A stretch of DNA of 64,000 nucleotides from contig CALHKG010000013.1 in NCBI GenBank assembly GCA_938033875.1, positions 134,977 through 198,976 on the forward strand, written 5' to 3'. Below the pieces are notes generated by a model. That model was not told the origin of the DNA, searched no databases, and saw nothing but the letters and a program-made list of their open reading frames with translations. Of this stretch, positions 8,602 to 17,388 are shown in pieces; the first letter of the stretch is position 1; the number at the start of each line of letters is the position of its first letter. The translations under genes were made by a program, and so were the position numbers. The stretch is from an uncultured Candidatus Saccharibacteria bacterium (lineage in GTDB: Bacteria > Patescibacteriota > Saccharimonadia > Saccharimonadales > Saccharimonadaceae).

Positions 8602-9075
8602 ATGAGAATTATCGGGATTGATCCGGGAACGGGAATTTTGGGGTTTGGTGTGATTGATTTTTCTCGTGGCAAGTTTAAAATGGTCACGGCGGGAGTTGTG
8701 GCGACGCCGGCACATACGCCAATTGACGAAAGGCTTGAAGATATTTTTGATAGCCTGACAGAGATTATTGCTGAAACAAATCCTGATGTTATGTCGATTG
8801 AAAAACTATTTTTTGCGCGCAATGTTACGACGGCAATCTCTGTGGCGGAGGCGCGCGGTGTGGCGATGCTGACTGGGCGAAAAGCTGGAATACCGATTGC
8901 TGAATATACGCCGTTGCAAATAAAGCAAACTTTGACTGGCTATGGAAAGGCTGATAAAAAGCAGGTTCAGGAAATGGTGCGACTCAATTTAGGGCTGAAA
9001 GATGTTCCAAAGCCGGATGATTGTGCGGATGCTTTGGCTGCGGCAATTACACACGCGGCGATGAATCGGGTATAA
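8602..9075 (+). CDS. ruvC: Crossover junction endodeoxyribonuclease RuvC
   Basis: About 157 residues starting MRIIGIDPGTGILGFG. The first catalytic Asp lies in IGIDPGTG, the Glu in SIEKLFFARN (residues about 65-75), and the last acidic pair in KPDDCADALAAAI near the end. RuvC resolves Holliday junctions. An in-frame ATG upstream at 8539 is rejected: TATAAT with TGc at 8590-8595 sits exactly six bases before 8602, and the family starts here. ruvA follows after seven bases. Confidence 0.96.
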   Translation: MRIIGIDPGTGILGFGVIDFSRGKFKMVTAGVVATPAHTPIDERLEDIFDSLTEIIAETNPDVMSIEKLFFARNVTTAISVAEARGVAMLTGRKAGIPIAEYTPLQIKQTLTGYGKADKKQVQEMVRLNLGLKDVPKPDDCADALAAAITHAAMNRV

Positions 9076-9082
9076 TTGAAAT

Positions 9083-9658
9083 ATGATTGCACATGTTTTT
9101 GGAAAAGTTGCTGAGAAGTTTAATGGCTCGTTAGTCATTGATGTTCATGGTGTTGGATATGAAGTTAGTGTGGCGACTAATGATTTTGACGCGGTGATAT
9201 TAGATCAGGAAGTAAAATTTTACACTTATCATCACGTGCGCGAACAGTCTGAGGAGCTGTTTGGGTTTTCTAGCCTGGCGGCGAAAAAGTTATTTGAAAT
9301 GCTAATCACGGTTCAGGGGGTTGGCCCGAAGGCTGCGCTGGCTATTTTGAGCTTGGGTGATGCCGAGCAAGTGCGTAACGCTATTGCTAATACTGACAGC
9401 GGCTTTGTACAAAAGGCTGCTGGCGTCGGTAAGAAAACCGCCGAGCGAGTAGTGGTTGATCTGAGCGATAAAGTTGGTTTACCGACTCATTACGGCCGAA
9501 CGGAAACTCCGTTGCAGACTGAATTAAACACTTCTGATGAGGCCTTGGAAGCGTTGATGGCTTTGGGCTATACATTAGCGGATGCCACTAAGGCACTTGA
9601 AAACGTCGATGTCAATTTGCCGACATCTCAGCGAGTAACTGAGGCGCTGAAGAAATAG
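9083..9658 (+). CDS. ruvA: Holliday junction branch migration protein RuvA
   Basis: A 191-residue protein of usual length. The N-terminal OB domain reads MIAHVFGKVAEKFNGSLVID and YHHVREQSEELFGF. The helix-hairpin-helix region holds VQGVGPKAALAIL and AAGVGKKTAERVVVDL. The C-terminal RuvB-binding domain (EALEALMALGYTLADATKAL) is present. TATAAT at 9071-9076 overlaps the ruvC stop and lies six bases before the ATG, so ruvA has its own promoter inside the end of ruvC. Its usual partner ruvB is separated from it by two unrelated genes. Confidence 0.96.
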   Translation: MIAHVFGKVAEKFNGSLVIDVHGVGYEVSVATNDFDAVILDQEVKFYTYHHVREQSEELFGFSSLAAKKLFEMLITVQGVGPKAALAILSLGDAEQVRNAIANTDSGFVQKAAGVGKKTAERVVVDLSDKVGLPTHYGRTETPLQTELNTSDEALEALMALGYTLADATKALENVDVNLPTSQRVTEALKK

Positions 9659-9746
9659 GGTTATACCAAGTAAGACCGACTTGGTTATAGTATTCACAAC
9701 GCCGTACTATTGACTAAATAGTACAAATGATATATAACATAATGTT

Positions 9747-10655
9747 GTGAGTAAAACTACTACCGGAAAAATTCTCGACAAGCAGTTATGGGAGCGTCGT
9801 AACTGCGCTAATCAGGGTGACCCAACGGTGACTGATGCAGAATTAACAGTATCAGCAAAGGTGCTGGACCGATATACCTCAAAGGAGCAGCTTGCGAAGC
9901 TATTTCATAGCAAAGAACAGGCGGAGTTTCTTGCCGAGTTGTCAGTTAGTCTACTAGCTACCTATCCAAATTATCCATATCACCAACCAGCACACGGTGT
10001 GGATGTGATGTACTCGACGCGCCTACTGACAGAGGTGGTTCCAGCAGGCAAGATGAGCTCGGATCAGAAAGACCTGTTACTAGTGGCAGCGGCAGCACAT
10101 GATGCTGGATTTAAAGCCGGTCCACCGCCGGACGGTTATGCTACTAAAGAACATTATTCGGTCTCGTTTCTCGATGAGCAGTACGAACCTGGTTCAGCTG
10201 AGCACCAATTTATGGAACGTGCGATCATCGGCACCATTCCTGGTCCAAAAGAACAGGTCTGTCGTGATAGTATCCAGGCAAAATTATTGCATCACGCTGA
10301 CCTTGGTTATGTCTGGCGATCAGGCGGTCAAGATTTTTTGAATTACACTATGCGATTTCGGGTTGAAGAATGTAGCAAGTTGTCATGGCGAAAATTTCAA
10401 GAATTAGAGGATCTATTCTTGCAATATTATCAGCAGTATTTAGAAGAAGACATGAGGGAATGTGGTATCGTGGAAGAAATGATTAAGCAGATGGTGTGTC
10501 AAGTTGCTGAGAATAGGCGATTCATCACTGACCCAGAACTGGATGAACCGAGCCAAGAAATATTTCAGGATTGGCCCATGGCTCACAGTGAGAAGCTGTT
10601 ATCTCCTCGTTACATTGGTAAAATTGTTCTTACGAGCTCGGGCATATCTTTGTAG
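9747..10655 (+). CDS. HD-domain phosphohydrolase resembling cyclic-nucleotide phosphodiesterases
   Basis: A 302-residue protein starting at GTG 9747; TATAAC/CATAAT around 9733-9743 is the nearest -10. The metal-binding pattern is YHQPAHGVDVMYS (residues about 76-88), then LLLVAAAAHDAGF (about 112-124), an H/E pair in TKEHYSVSFLDEQ and a further ALLHHADLGYVW-like segment (LLHHADLGYV, about 176-185). The spacing and wording, H-x3-H-x-x-D-V then A-x-H-D, recall the catalytic domain of class I 3',5'-cyclic nucleotide phosphodiesterases more than a generic HD domain. The substrate cannot be told from sequence. It sits between ruvA and ruvB with a HIT gene, and its Leu codons favour CTA/CTG more than its neighbours, hinting at acquisition. 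Confidence 0.7.
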   Translation: MSKTTTGKILDKQLWERRNCANQGDPTVTDAELTVSAKVLDRYTSKEQLAKLFHSKEQAEFLAELSVSLLATYPNYPYHQPAHGVDVMYSTRLLTEVVPAGKMSSDQKDLLLVAAAAHDAGFKAGPPPDGYATKEHYSVSFLDEQYEPGSAEHQFMERAIIGTIPGPKEQVCRDSIQAKLLHHADLGYVWRSGGQDFLNYTMRFRVEECSKLSWRKFQELEDLFLQYYQQYLEEDMRECGIVEEMIKQMVCQVAENRRFITDPELDEPSQEIFQDWPMAHSEKLLSPRYIGKIVLTSSGISL

Positions 10656-10703
10656 GTGTGAATAAATACCGCATGTCTGGTATAATTTACACTAGGAGAT
10701 ATC

Positions 10704-11189
10704 ATGAATACAGACGTGACAAAGAAGGACTGTGAGATCTGCCCGCTGCTCGTTGGCCAGACAGCGTCTGACGACAATGTCATACTACAAACCGAACGTT
10801 GGGTGGCGGTGCTTGATAAAAATCAATGCTATTTAGGTAAGTCATTTATCACTCTGCGCCAGCACAAGGAGACGTTGTCGGAGTTGGATGAGGCAGATTG
10901 GATGGAGCTACATCAGGTGATTCGTCAACTCGAGCAGGCAGTTAAAGAAGCGTTTGGCGCTGACGTGTGTAACTGGGAGTGCTTGATGAATAACGCAGTG
11001 AAAGCTGGTCAGTCGACACATGTGCACTGGCATTTACATCCGCGGTATCTCGCTGACACCATCTTTGCTGGCGAGGAGTTTCCTGATCCAAAATGGTCGC
11101 GGCACTTAGGGGACGCGGTGCATATGGTGAGTGATGAGACCTTTCGCGAAATTATGCAGGTACTGCGTAGTCGGCTTACAAGAGCTTAG
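10704..11189 (+). CDS. HIT-family nucleotide hydrolase or transferase
   Basis: A 161-residue protein. CEICPLLVG near residue 10 resembles the Cys pair found in many HIT proteins. The histidine triad is HVHWHLHPR near residue 107, preceded by Asn-containing MNNAVKAGQS. HIT enzymes act on the alpha phosphate of nucleoside substrates. TATAAT at 10681-10686 plus AGGAG at 10694-10698 gives a short leader with a ribosome site, unlike the leaderless ruvB that follows. It forms a two-gene insertion with the HD gene inside the ruv cluster, so both may act in nucleotide signalling or cleanup; that is inference. Confidence 0.85.
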   Translation: MNTDVTKKDCEICPLLVGQTASDDNVILQTERWVAVLDKNQCYLGKSFITLRQHKETLSELDEADWMELHQVIRQLEQAVKEAFGADVCNWECLMNNAVKAGQSTHVHWHLHPRYLADTIFAGEEFPDPKWSRHLGDAVHMVSDETFREIMQVLRSRLTRA

Positions 11190-11220
11190 TTCGCTCCGGT
11201 TTGGATGATATAATGAATGT

Positions 11221-12219
11221 ATGGCAATTGAAAGAATAGTTGATACAAGTTCGCATGATGACGATTCTGAAGAGCAGCGAATTGAGATAAGTTTGCGCCC
11301 GCAGAGTTTTGCTGAGTATGTTGGCCAGGAAAGATTGAAGCGTAATTTGCGCTTGGCGATTGATGCGGCTAAAAAGCGCGGCGAGCCGTTGGACCATGTA
11401 TTGTTGTATGGTCCGCCGGGGCTTGGTAAAACAACTATGGCGACGGTGATCGCTAATGAGATGGGTACGAATCTGCGGATTACTAGTGGTCCAGCTATTG
11501 AAAAAGCGGGCGATTTGGCGTCGATTCTGACTAATTTGTCGGACGGCGATATTCTGTTTATCGATGAGATTCATCGGTTGGGGCGATCAGTGGAGGAAAT
11601 TTTGTACTCCGCAATGGAAGATTTTAAACTGGATATTGTGATTGGAAAAGGTCCGGCAGCGCGATCAATTCGATTAGATTTGCCGCGATTTACGGTGATT
11701 GGCGCGACGACGCGCACTGGAAGTTTGGCGGCGCCTTTGCGTGATAGGTTTGGGCATATTTACCGCTTGGAATTTTACACGCCAGAGGATATTGCGAAAA
11801 TTGTGACGCGTAGTGCGAAGATTTTAGAGTCGTCAATTCGAAGTGAAGCGGCGGATCTATTGTCGACGCGAGCGCGCTTGACGCCACGTATTGCCAATAG
11901 ACTTCTTAAGCGAGTTCGTGATTACGCCGATGTTAATGGCGACGGAATAATTGATGTAAAAACTACAACTAATGCTCTGGAAATGCTGGAAGTGGATGAG
12001 TTGGGCTTGGATCCGGCTGATCGTAATTTATTGCAATCGATTCTGGAAAATTATGGGGATAATCCTGTTGGATTAACAACAATTGCGGCGCTGACTGGCG
12101 ATGAGGCAACAACAATTGAGGATTTTTATGAACCATATTTGCTACAAATTGGTTTTATTGAGCGTACGCCGCGTGGCCGTCGAGTGACAATTAAGGCAAA
12201 GCGACATCTGGAGAAATAG
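11221..12219 (+). CDS. ruvB: Holliday junction branch migration ATPase RuvB
   Basis: A 332-residue AAA+ ATPase of standard length. Walker A GPPGLGKT lies at residues 64-71, Walker B ILFIDEIHRL near 113, sensor I VIGATTRTGSL near 160, and the winged-helix C-terminus has FYEPYLLQIGFIERTPRGR. RuvB drives branch migration with RuvA. TATAAT with TGa at 11209-11214 lies six bases before the ATG. Confidence 0.97.
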   Translation: MAIERIVDTSSHDDDSEEQRIEISLRPQSFAEYVGQERLKRNLRLAIDAAKKRGEPLDHVLLYGPPGLGKTTMATVIANEMGTNLRITSGPAIEKAGDLASILTNLSDGDILFIDEIHRLGRSVEEILYSAMEDFKLDIVIGKGPAARSIRLDLPRFTVIGATTRTGSLAAPLRDRFGHIYRLEFYTPEDIAKIVTRSAKILESSIRSEAADLLSTRARLTPRIANRLLKRVRDYADVNGDGIIDVKTTTNALEMLEVDELGLDPADRNLLQSILENYGDNPVGLTTIAALTGDEATTIEDFYEPYLLQIGFIERTPRGRRVTIKAKRHLEK

Positions 12220-12327
12220 TTATCGTATTTCTTGGTTTTTATGTTTTAGTTAGAACCAGCAAGTCTAACTGGGTGCTGGCGGTAAAAAACAAGCACACCT
12301 TGAGGCGTATCATGTTATAATATAGGT

Positions 12328-13164
12328 ATGAATCCACAAACATCCTCGTCAGAAGATTTAACGCAGCCTGTTGCGTATGATGCTGATGGTCGACCACTAT
12401 ACCATCATCCGCCGCAGACTGGTCGTTCAGCTCCGGTTGTGGCGCAGACGAATTCTTATGTGACGGCAAAACCAGAAATTATTGATGGGGAGAATTTTGA
12501 TCCGCGATTACGTAGTCAATATGCTAATGAACCGCAAGTCGTACATGTTGCCAGGGATATTGATCCGAAGCCGTTTACTATTAGCGATGACCTGAAGCAA
12601 AAGCATGAAAAATCAGTTCAGCAATATCCGAATCTCAATTTGAGCGAAGGCGAATATATTATTTTGGACATTAAACGCCATCCAATTGGCATGCTAATCC
12701 CGACGGGAATTTCGGTTTTCTTGGTGGTGATGATCATGGTGTTTGTGATGTTTTATCCGTCAATTGCTCGTGACGCAATTATCTCGCCGATGCCTTCGCT
12801 GACTGATGTGTTTGGCGTGGCGATGTTGCTTATTGGGTTGGTGGCGCTTGGTGGTGCGGTGTCCCTGTGGATATATTTGCAGAATCATTTTTACATGACC
12901 AACGAAAGTGTGATTCAGGAAATCCAGGGTAGCTTATTTTATAGGCACGAGCAAACGGTGAGCTTAGGCAGTATTGAAGATGCAAGCTTCCGCCAATCAG
13001 GCATTATTCAGACTCTTTTCAATTACGGCACGATTCGCCTCAGTACTGAGGGTGAAGAAACGACATATATATTCCATTTTGTGGCAAATCCACGCAAGCA
13101 AATTGCGATAATCAACAATGCTATTGAAGACTTCAAGAATGGCCGTCCTGTTTGTGATGATTAG
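12328..13164 (+). CDS. Membrane protein with bacterial PH domain
   Basis: A 278-residue protein. The first 100 residues are polar and probably disordered. Two hydrophobic helices follow (about 113-138 and 150-175), then a bacterial PH-like domain: FYMTNESVIQEIQGSLFYRHEQTVSLGSIEDASFRQSG, typical of the YdbS/bPH2 group, continuing to the end. Function is unknown. TATAAT with TG at 12316-12321 lies six bases before the ATG. The 108-base gap before it contains a possible hairpin CCAGCA/TGCTGG (about 12254-12281) and otherwise nothing clear. Confidence 0.8.
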   Translation: MNPQTSSSEDLTQPVAYDADGRPLYHHPPQTGRSAPVVAQTNSYVTAKPEIIDGENFDPRLRSQYANEPQVVHVARDIDPKPFTISDDLKQKHEKSVQQYPNLNLSEGEYIILDIKRHPIGMLIPTGISVFLVVMIMVFVMFYPSIARDAIISPMPSLTDVFGVAMLLIGLVALGGAVSLWIYLQNHFYMTNESVIQEIQGSLFYRHEQTVSLGSIEDASFRQSGIIQTLFNYGTIRLSTEGEETTYIFHFVANPRKQIAIINNAIEDFKNGRPVCDD

Positions 13165-13168
13165 CTAA

Positions 13169-13561
13169 TTATTTGTGGCGACTTTCTTTTACGTAGTCGT
13201 CTTCATCGACAAGTGTCGCAACAAGTTTGTATGACTTACATTTTCCGTCATTGCAATTTGAAGATTCATAGCGGTAACTGCTGTCTTTTTCGCCGATTTT
13301 CTTACCTTGCGGATCTTTTAACAACGCGGGATCCATAGTCGGAAGCGTACCTTCTTCTAACTTCTCTGGGTAATAGCCATTTTTAACGTAAAAACCTTCT
13401 TCCAGGCTATAATGCATAGCGTTAATCGCGGTGCGTTTTTTGGCGTTGTTTGATTCGTTGGTCAATTTTGTATATTGTGAGAAACCTAAGATTGCGATAA
13501 TAATCAAGAAAGTCGCTACAACCAAAAGTTCAATAATAGTGAAACCGTTTCGCTTATTCAT
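13169..13561 (-). CDS. Type IV pilin-like protein
   Basis: A 130-residue prepilin. The leader MNKRNG is followed by the cleavage and helix motif FTIIELLVVATFLIIIAILGF, with the conserved Glu at position 5 of the mature form. The C-terminal part is small and carries one Cys pair (SSNCNDGKCKS), which probably closes a disulfide loop. It stands alone between the PH-domain gene and recA, on the opposite strand. TATAAT with TGc, read on the minus strand, ends seven bases before the ATG. Confidence 0.85.
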   Translation of the reverse strand: MNKRNGFTIIELLVVATFLIIIAILGFSQYTKLTNESNNAKKRTAINAMHYSLEEGFYVKNGYYPEKLEEGTLPTMDPALLKDPQGKKIGEKDSSYRYESSNCNDGKCKSYKLVATLVDEDDYVKESRHK

Positions 13562-13595
13562 GAATGTAATTATAGCAAATCTTGCAACAAATCGG

Positions 13596-13622
13596 TATAA
13601 TAAAGGAAGTAACTAAGGAGGG
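13596..13622 (+). promoter_or_regulatory. recA -10 box and ribosome binding site
   Basis: TATAAT at 13596-13601 and the strong Shine-Dalgarno AAGGAGGG at 13615-13622, six bases before ATG 13629. recA therefore has a normal leader. I see no LexA-type operator. Confidence 0.7.
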
Positions 13623-13628
13623 AATGCT

Positions 13629-14684
13629 ATGGCAAAATCAGACAGTAAAACAGTAAATCCAGAAAAGTCAAGTCAGGCATCGGATAAAAAAGTTGATGAA
13701 GGTAAGCTTAAAGCTCTTGGTCTAGCAATGGATCAAATAACCAAGCAATTTGGTGACGGATCAATTATGAAATTAGGCGAGGCTCATAAAGTCGATGTTG
13801 AAGTAATTCCTTCTGGTGCTTTGAGTTTGGATTTGGCGCTTGGTGGCGGATATCCAAAGGGTCGTATCATAGAAATTTATGGTCCAGAAAGCTCAGGTAA
13901 GACAACATTGACGCTTCACGCTATTGCAGAAATTCAGAAGCAGGGCGGAACGGCGGCGTTTATTGATGCCGAGCACGCCCTTGATCCAGCATACGCCAAG
14001 CGTCTGGGTGTGGATACGGAAAATTTATTGGTTTCTCAGCCAGATAACGGCGAGCAAGCATTGGAAATTACGGAGACGTTGGTTCGTTCGAACGCGGTGG
14101 ATTTGGTGATAGTCGACTCGGTGGCTGCCTTGACGCCACAGGCTGAAATTGATGGCGATATGGGTGATTCTCATATGGGTCTTCAGGCTCGATTGATGAG
14201 TCAGGCTCTACGTAAATTGACGGGAATTATCAATAAATCAAAAGCCACGGTGATCTTTATCAATCAGATCCGTATGAAAATTGGCGTGATGTTTGGCAAT
14301 CCTGAAACGACAACTGGCGGTAATGCGTTGAAATTTTACGCGTCGCAGCGAATTGATATTCGTCGAATTGGTCAAATTAAAGTTGGCGATGATATTATTG
14401 GTAACCGCACAAAAATTAAGGTCGTGAAGAATAAGATTGCGCCGCCGTTCCGCGTGGCTGAATTTGATATCATGTACAACGAGGGAATTAGTAAAACTGG
14501 CGACATTCTGGACTTGGCGGCAACGCACGGTATAGTTGAAAAGTCGGGTGCGTTTTATAAATATAACGGTGAAACGATTGGTCAGGGGCGCGATAAAACG
14601 AAGACTTATTTGAAGGAAAATCCTGAGGTTCTGGCGGAAATTGATCAGAAAGTGCGTGATAAAGTGAAGGAGGAGGAAAAGTAA
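13629..14684 (+). CDS. recA: Recombinase RecA
   Basis: A 351-residue RecA of full length. Walker A GPESSGKT lies at residues 85-92, Walker B VDLVIVDSVAAL near 155-166, loop L1 and L2 around MGLQARLMSQALRKL and NPETTTGGNALKFY, and the C-terminus is acidic/basic mixed (KVKEEEK). It catalyses strand exchange in recombination and transformation. Its stop overlaps the next start (TAATG at 14682-14686), and recX lies two genes downstream, as is common. Confidence 0.98.
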   Translation: MAKSDSKTVNPEKSSQASDKKVDEGKLKALGLAMDQITKQFGDGSIMKLGEAHKVDVEVIPSGALSLDLALGGGYPKGRIIEIYGPESSGKTTLTLHAIAEIQKQGGTAAFIDAEHALDPAYAKRLGVDTENLLVSQPDNGEQALEITETLVRSNAVDLVIVDSVAALTPQAEIDGDMGDSHMGLQARLMSQALRKLTGIINKSKATVIFINQIRMKIGVMFGNPETTTGGNALKFYASQRIDIRRIGQIKVGDDIIGNRTKIKVVKNKIAPPFRVAEFDIMYNEGISKTGDILDLAATHGIVEKSGAFYKYNGETIGQGRDKTKTYLKENPEVLAEIDQKVRDKVKEEEK

Positions 14685-15208
14685 TGCGAGCAGTAGAGTC
14701 CAGATATTCAGCCGAACACCACATGGCGTCAGTTAATCTTATTTTTGATAACGAGCAGACTGCTTACATTCGAGAACTGTCGAAAAAAATGAATCTTGAT
14801 TTCGGTGAGTTTATTCCGCACGCAACGCTAATCAATGTGACTGAGCAGGATATACCGCGTCTCAAGTTAGCTGCCGCCGCGCTGCCGTCCCTAGACAAAC
14901 TGGTGCTTGACGGTGTCAACTTCTTGCCAGATGAAGCTGGTAATTGTGTTTGGGTTGAATTGCGTGTACAGAAAACTTCCTGGATGGTTGAAGTGCGTCG
15001 GAAGTTGCTTGAAATGCTGGACGATATTCATCCGGGGCTGGATATCGATGGATTCCGTCCACACATTACGATTGGGTGCGTCGAGGCTGGTACGCTTGGT
15101 GATGTCGATATGAGTGCCATTCCGCGCCAACTGCCGGTTATTACTAAGCCGCGTGCTGCTGCTTGTTATAACGGCATGCATGGCAAAGTGGTTGAGGTAG
15201 TCGAATAG
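14684..15208 (+). CDS. 2H phosphoesterase (2'-5' RNA ligase / cyclic phosphodiesterase family)
   Basis: A 174-residue protein with two H-x-T motifs about 90 residues apart: PHATLINV (residues about 46-53) and PHITIGCV (about 124-131). This is the two-histidine signature of the LigT/ThpR superfamily, which opens 2',3'-cyclic phosphates. The start overlaps the recA stop; a second ATG at 14723 (MASVNLIFD) would also fit the family better. Position between recA and recX suggests co-transcription rather than a role in recombination. Confidence 0.8.
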   Translation: MRAVESRYSAEHHMASVNLIFDNEQTAYIRELSKKMNLDFGEFIPHATLINVTEQDIPRLKLAAAALPSLDKLVLDGVNFLPDEAGNCVWVELRVQKTSWMVEVRRKLLEMLDDIHPGLDIDGFRPHITIGCVEAGTLGDVDMSAIPRQLPVITKPRAAACYNGMHGKVVEVVE

Positions 15209-15251
15209 TCCACCAGTAGCTAGCGTATAGTTTTAGCGCTATAATAGTTTT

Positions 15252-15905
15252 ATGAAAATCACCGATATTTCTCTTCAGACCCGTGATAAAAATCGTGTCA
15301 ATGTAAGTGTTGACGGGAAATATCGTTTTAGCTTGGACGTATTTCAGGTCGGCGAACTAGGCATTAAGATTGGTCGCGAATATACGGAAGAGGAAATTTC
15401 GAAACTAGAAGACGATAGCCAGTTTGGCAAATTGTATGCTAGGTCTATAGAATATTGCTTAATGCGTCCGCGAGCCATCAAAGAAGTGCGCGATTATCTG
15501 CGTCGGAAAACGCTAGCCACTCGTCGACGTTCAGCGAAAACTGGAAAAATTATTGAACGTCCCGGAGTGAAGCCGGAGATTACTGAGCGCGTCTTAGGTC
15601 GTCTTATTGAGAAAAAATATTTGGACGATGAAAAATTTGCTCGATTTTGGTTTGAGCAGCGGTTCATGAAAAAAGGCGCCAGTATTCGTCGTTTGAAGCT
15701 GGAGTTGGCGCAAAAGGGAATTGATAATGCAACGATTGAGTCGTTAGTTAAAGAGAATATTCGCTCTGATGACGAGGAATTGCGGAAGGTTATTGCTAAA
15801 AAACGTTATCGATATAGTGACCAACAGAAGTTTATGCAATATTTGGCTAGGCAGGGTTTTTCTTATGACGACATTAAGAAGGCTCTTGAAAATCCAAATG
15901 ATTAA
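15252..15905 (+). CDS. recX: Regulatory protein RecX
   Basis: A 217-residue RecX. The three-helix repeats are visible in YCLMRPRAIKEVRDYLRRK, VLGRLIEKKYLDDEKFARFW and KKRYRYSDQQKFMQYLARQGF. The N-terminal extension MKITDISLQTRDKNRVNVSV is common in Gram-positive-type RecX. RecX limits RecA filaments. TATAAT at 15240-15245 lies six bases before the ATG. It overlaps the converging PRC-barrel gene by the four bases TTAA. Confidence 0.92.
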   Translation: MKITDISLQTRDKNRVNVSVDGKYRFSLDVFQVGELGIKIGREYTEEEISKLEDDSQFGKLYARSIEYCLMRPRAIKEVRDYLRRKTLATRRRSAKTGKIIERPGVKPEITERVLGRLIEKKYLDDEKFARFWFEQRFMKKGASIRRLKLELAQKGIDNATIESLVKENIRSDDEELRKVIAKKRYRYSDQQKFMQYLARQGFSYDDIKKALENPND

Positions 15906-16489
15906 TCAACTTTTGTAGATTCTGGTTGCGGACGAGGTTGCTTGCGGAATGGATTTTCGTATGAATTTATCTGCGGAATAGGTGTTTTTTCGGCTATGTG
16001 TGAGATAGTTGCTGATTCTACAACGATTTTATCGTCGGTTACTTTTATAATCTGAGAGCGATGAATAAGTAGCTCTGTGTCGCCAAAACTTTTCAAGAAC
16101 GGTCGCCGAATTCGAAGTTGTTGTATAATAAAATTTCCAGCCGCCAATGTATATCCGATAACTTTTCCGATTTTCTTATTTTTCTCATCAATAACCAACT
16201 TGTCTTTTAATGTAAAATTGATGTCATAAATTTCTTTTATAGTAATCACATCATCAATGCCGATAATCTCGTCGGTTGAATCGATAATCATGCCGAGTGG
16301 TCCAATCTCTCTGACGTCGTCAATGCGAAGTAAACTAGGGCGTTGGTCCAGAAGCCGTCCTTCAAGTTCATATGCGATTATAGACAGATTTTTCGGATTG
16401 ATAATTTCCCGCGATGTTCGCGCCAGTTCGGAGCCCGTCTGAAGACTCATGACGGGAATATCAAGGAAGCGATCTGCGGATATAAGCAT
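15902..16489 (-). CDS. Tandem PRC-barrel domain protein
   Basis: A 195-residue soluble protein with two PRC-barrel-like halves: FLDIPVMSLQTGSELARTSREIINP at the start, and DKLVIDEKNKKIGKVIGYTLAAGNFIIQQLRIRRP near 95-130. PRC barrels appear in RimM and in photosynthetic and sporulation proteins; two in a row is common in hypothetical Gram-positive proteins. TATAAT on the minus strand (16496-16501) lies six bases before the ATG. The pilus operon ends just upstream on the same strand, so it may be read with it, but it has its own promoter. Confidence 0.8.
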   Translation of the reverse strand: MLISADRFLDIPVMSLQTGSELARTSREIINPKNLSIIAYELEGRLLDQRPSLLRIDDVREIGPLGMIIDSTDEIIGIDDVITIKEIYDINFTLKDKLVIDEKNKKIGKVIGYTLAAGNFIIQQLRIRRPFLKSFGDTELLIHRSQIIKVTDDKIVVESATISHIAEKTPIPQINSYENPFRKQPRPQPESTKVD

Positions 16490-16513
16490 AACTATATTAT
16501 AAACGGTTGTGTT

Positions 16514-16798
16514 CTATTCGGCAAACGGATTGGAACGACCAGCTGGTAGACTAAACGAGTCGTTTGCTGAAGTTGACGGTCGGAAGTCTTTGATAATTTG
16601 CATGGTTTTTTTATCGAAGCTTATTGATGCGGTTTGTGGTTCTTCGGTAGGAACTGCTAAAAGTCCACTCAAAAGAAATATCGCGATTGCTACACCTCCT
16701 ATTACGACAACGCTATATATTATCACATGAAATCGCCACAGGAATTTGGACAGTGATTTTACGATTGGCTCGAGCTGTTCTGATATTGATGGACTCAT
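16514..16798 (-). CDS. Small membrane protein at the end of the pilus operon
   Basis: A 94-residue protein with one transmembrane helix (about residues 25-48) and a short outer tail ending SLPAGRSNPFAE. The closing R-x-NPF resembles short segments in PilP-type pilus lipoproteins and in pilus assembly proteins that bind the PilN/PilO pair, but that similarity is too short to name it. It overlaps the upstream PilO-like gene by four bases, so it very likely belongs to the pilus complex. Confidence 0.65.
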   Translation of the reverse strand: MSPSISEQLEPIVKSLSKFLWRFHVIIYSVVVIGGVAIAIFLLSGLLAVPTEEPQTASISFDKKTMQIIKDFRPSTSANDSFSLPAGRSNPFAE

Positions 16799-17388
16799 CG
16801 TGTATAAACCTTTACTTCAAGTGATTGGATTGATATTTCATGATTATTTGCGCCTCTGGAAATTGACACACCTGAAAGCTGCATTCGAGTGACATTTTTT
16901 TCAATAAGACTAAGGAAGTGTAGGAATTTCGTGTAATCTATATGATCTCCCAATTGAATTGACACGAAAGTGCTTTTCACTCCAGCAGGGCTGGCGGATG
17001 TTTGCTTGCTAGATGTCGCTGTCTTAGCAGAAGTTGTTGGTTCGTTTTGGAAAGAGAAAGATTTAATCGGAATGCCAGCGCGGTCAGCGTAGGTATTTAG
17101 ATCCTGAATAATCTGATTCTGATATTGATAAAGCTTCGATTCCGAGACGATATTCTTTGCTTTTTTAACTGTGTCGGAATTGCGGTCGAGCTGAGATTTC
17201 GATGCTAGCAAACTTTGTATTTTTGCATCAACTGCAATTGCCTCGGTCTGCATTTTTCCGACTTCTTCTGATGTTTTGCTTAGGAATGAATAGGCGAAAA
17301 TAACTAGTCCTATCATTGCTGATAATATTATGAGCAATAATAACGACAAGATAATTCGCGCGATACTGGCATTTAGAACTTTTTTCAT
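16795..17388 (-). CDS. pilO: PilO-like type IV pilus assembly protein
   Basis: A 197-residue bitopic protein: helix at about 8-33, a coiled coil (GKMQTEAIAVDAKIQSLLAS), then an alpha/beta outer domain with FVSIQLGDHIDYTKFLHFLSLIEKNVTRM, matching the PilO ferredoxin-like region. PilO pairs with PilN in the inner-membrane alignment complex. The assignment rests on position after PilM and PilN, size and topology. Four-base overlaps join it to both neighbours. Confidence 0.8.
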   Translation of the reverse strand: MKKVLNASIARIILSLLLLIILSAMIGLVIFAYSFLSKTSEEVGKMQTEAIAVDAKIQSLLASKSQLDRNSDTVKKAKNIVSESKLYQYQNQIIQDLNTYADRAGIPIKSFSFQNEPTTSAKTATSSKQTSASPAGVKSTFVSIQLGDHIDYTKFLHFLSLIEKNVTRMQLSGVSISRGANNHEISIQSLEVKVYTR

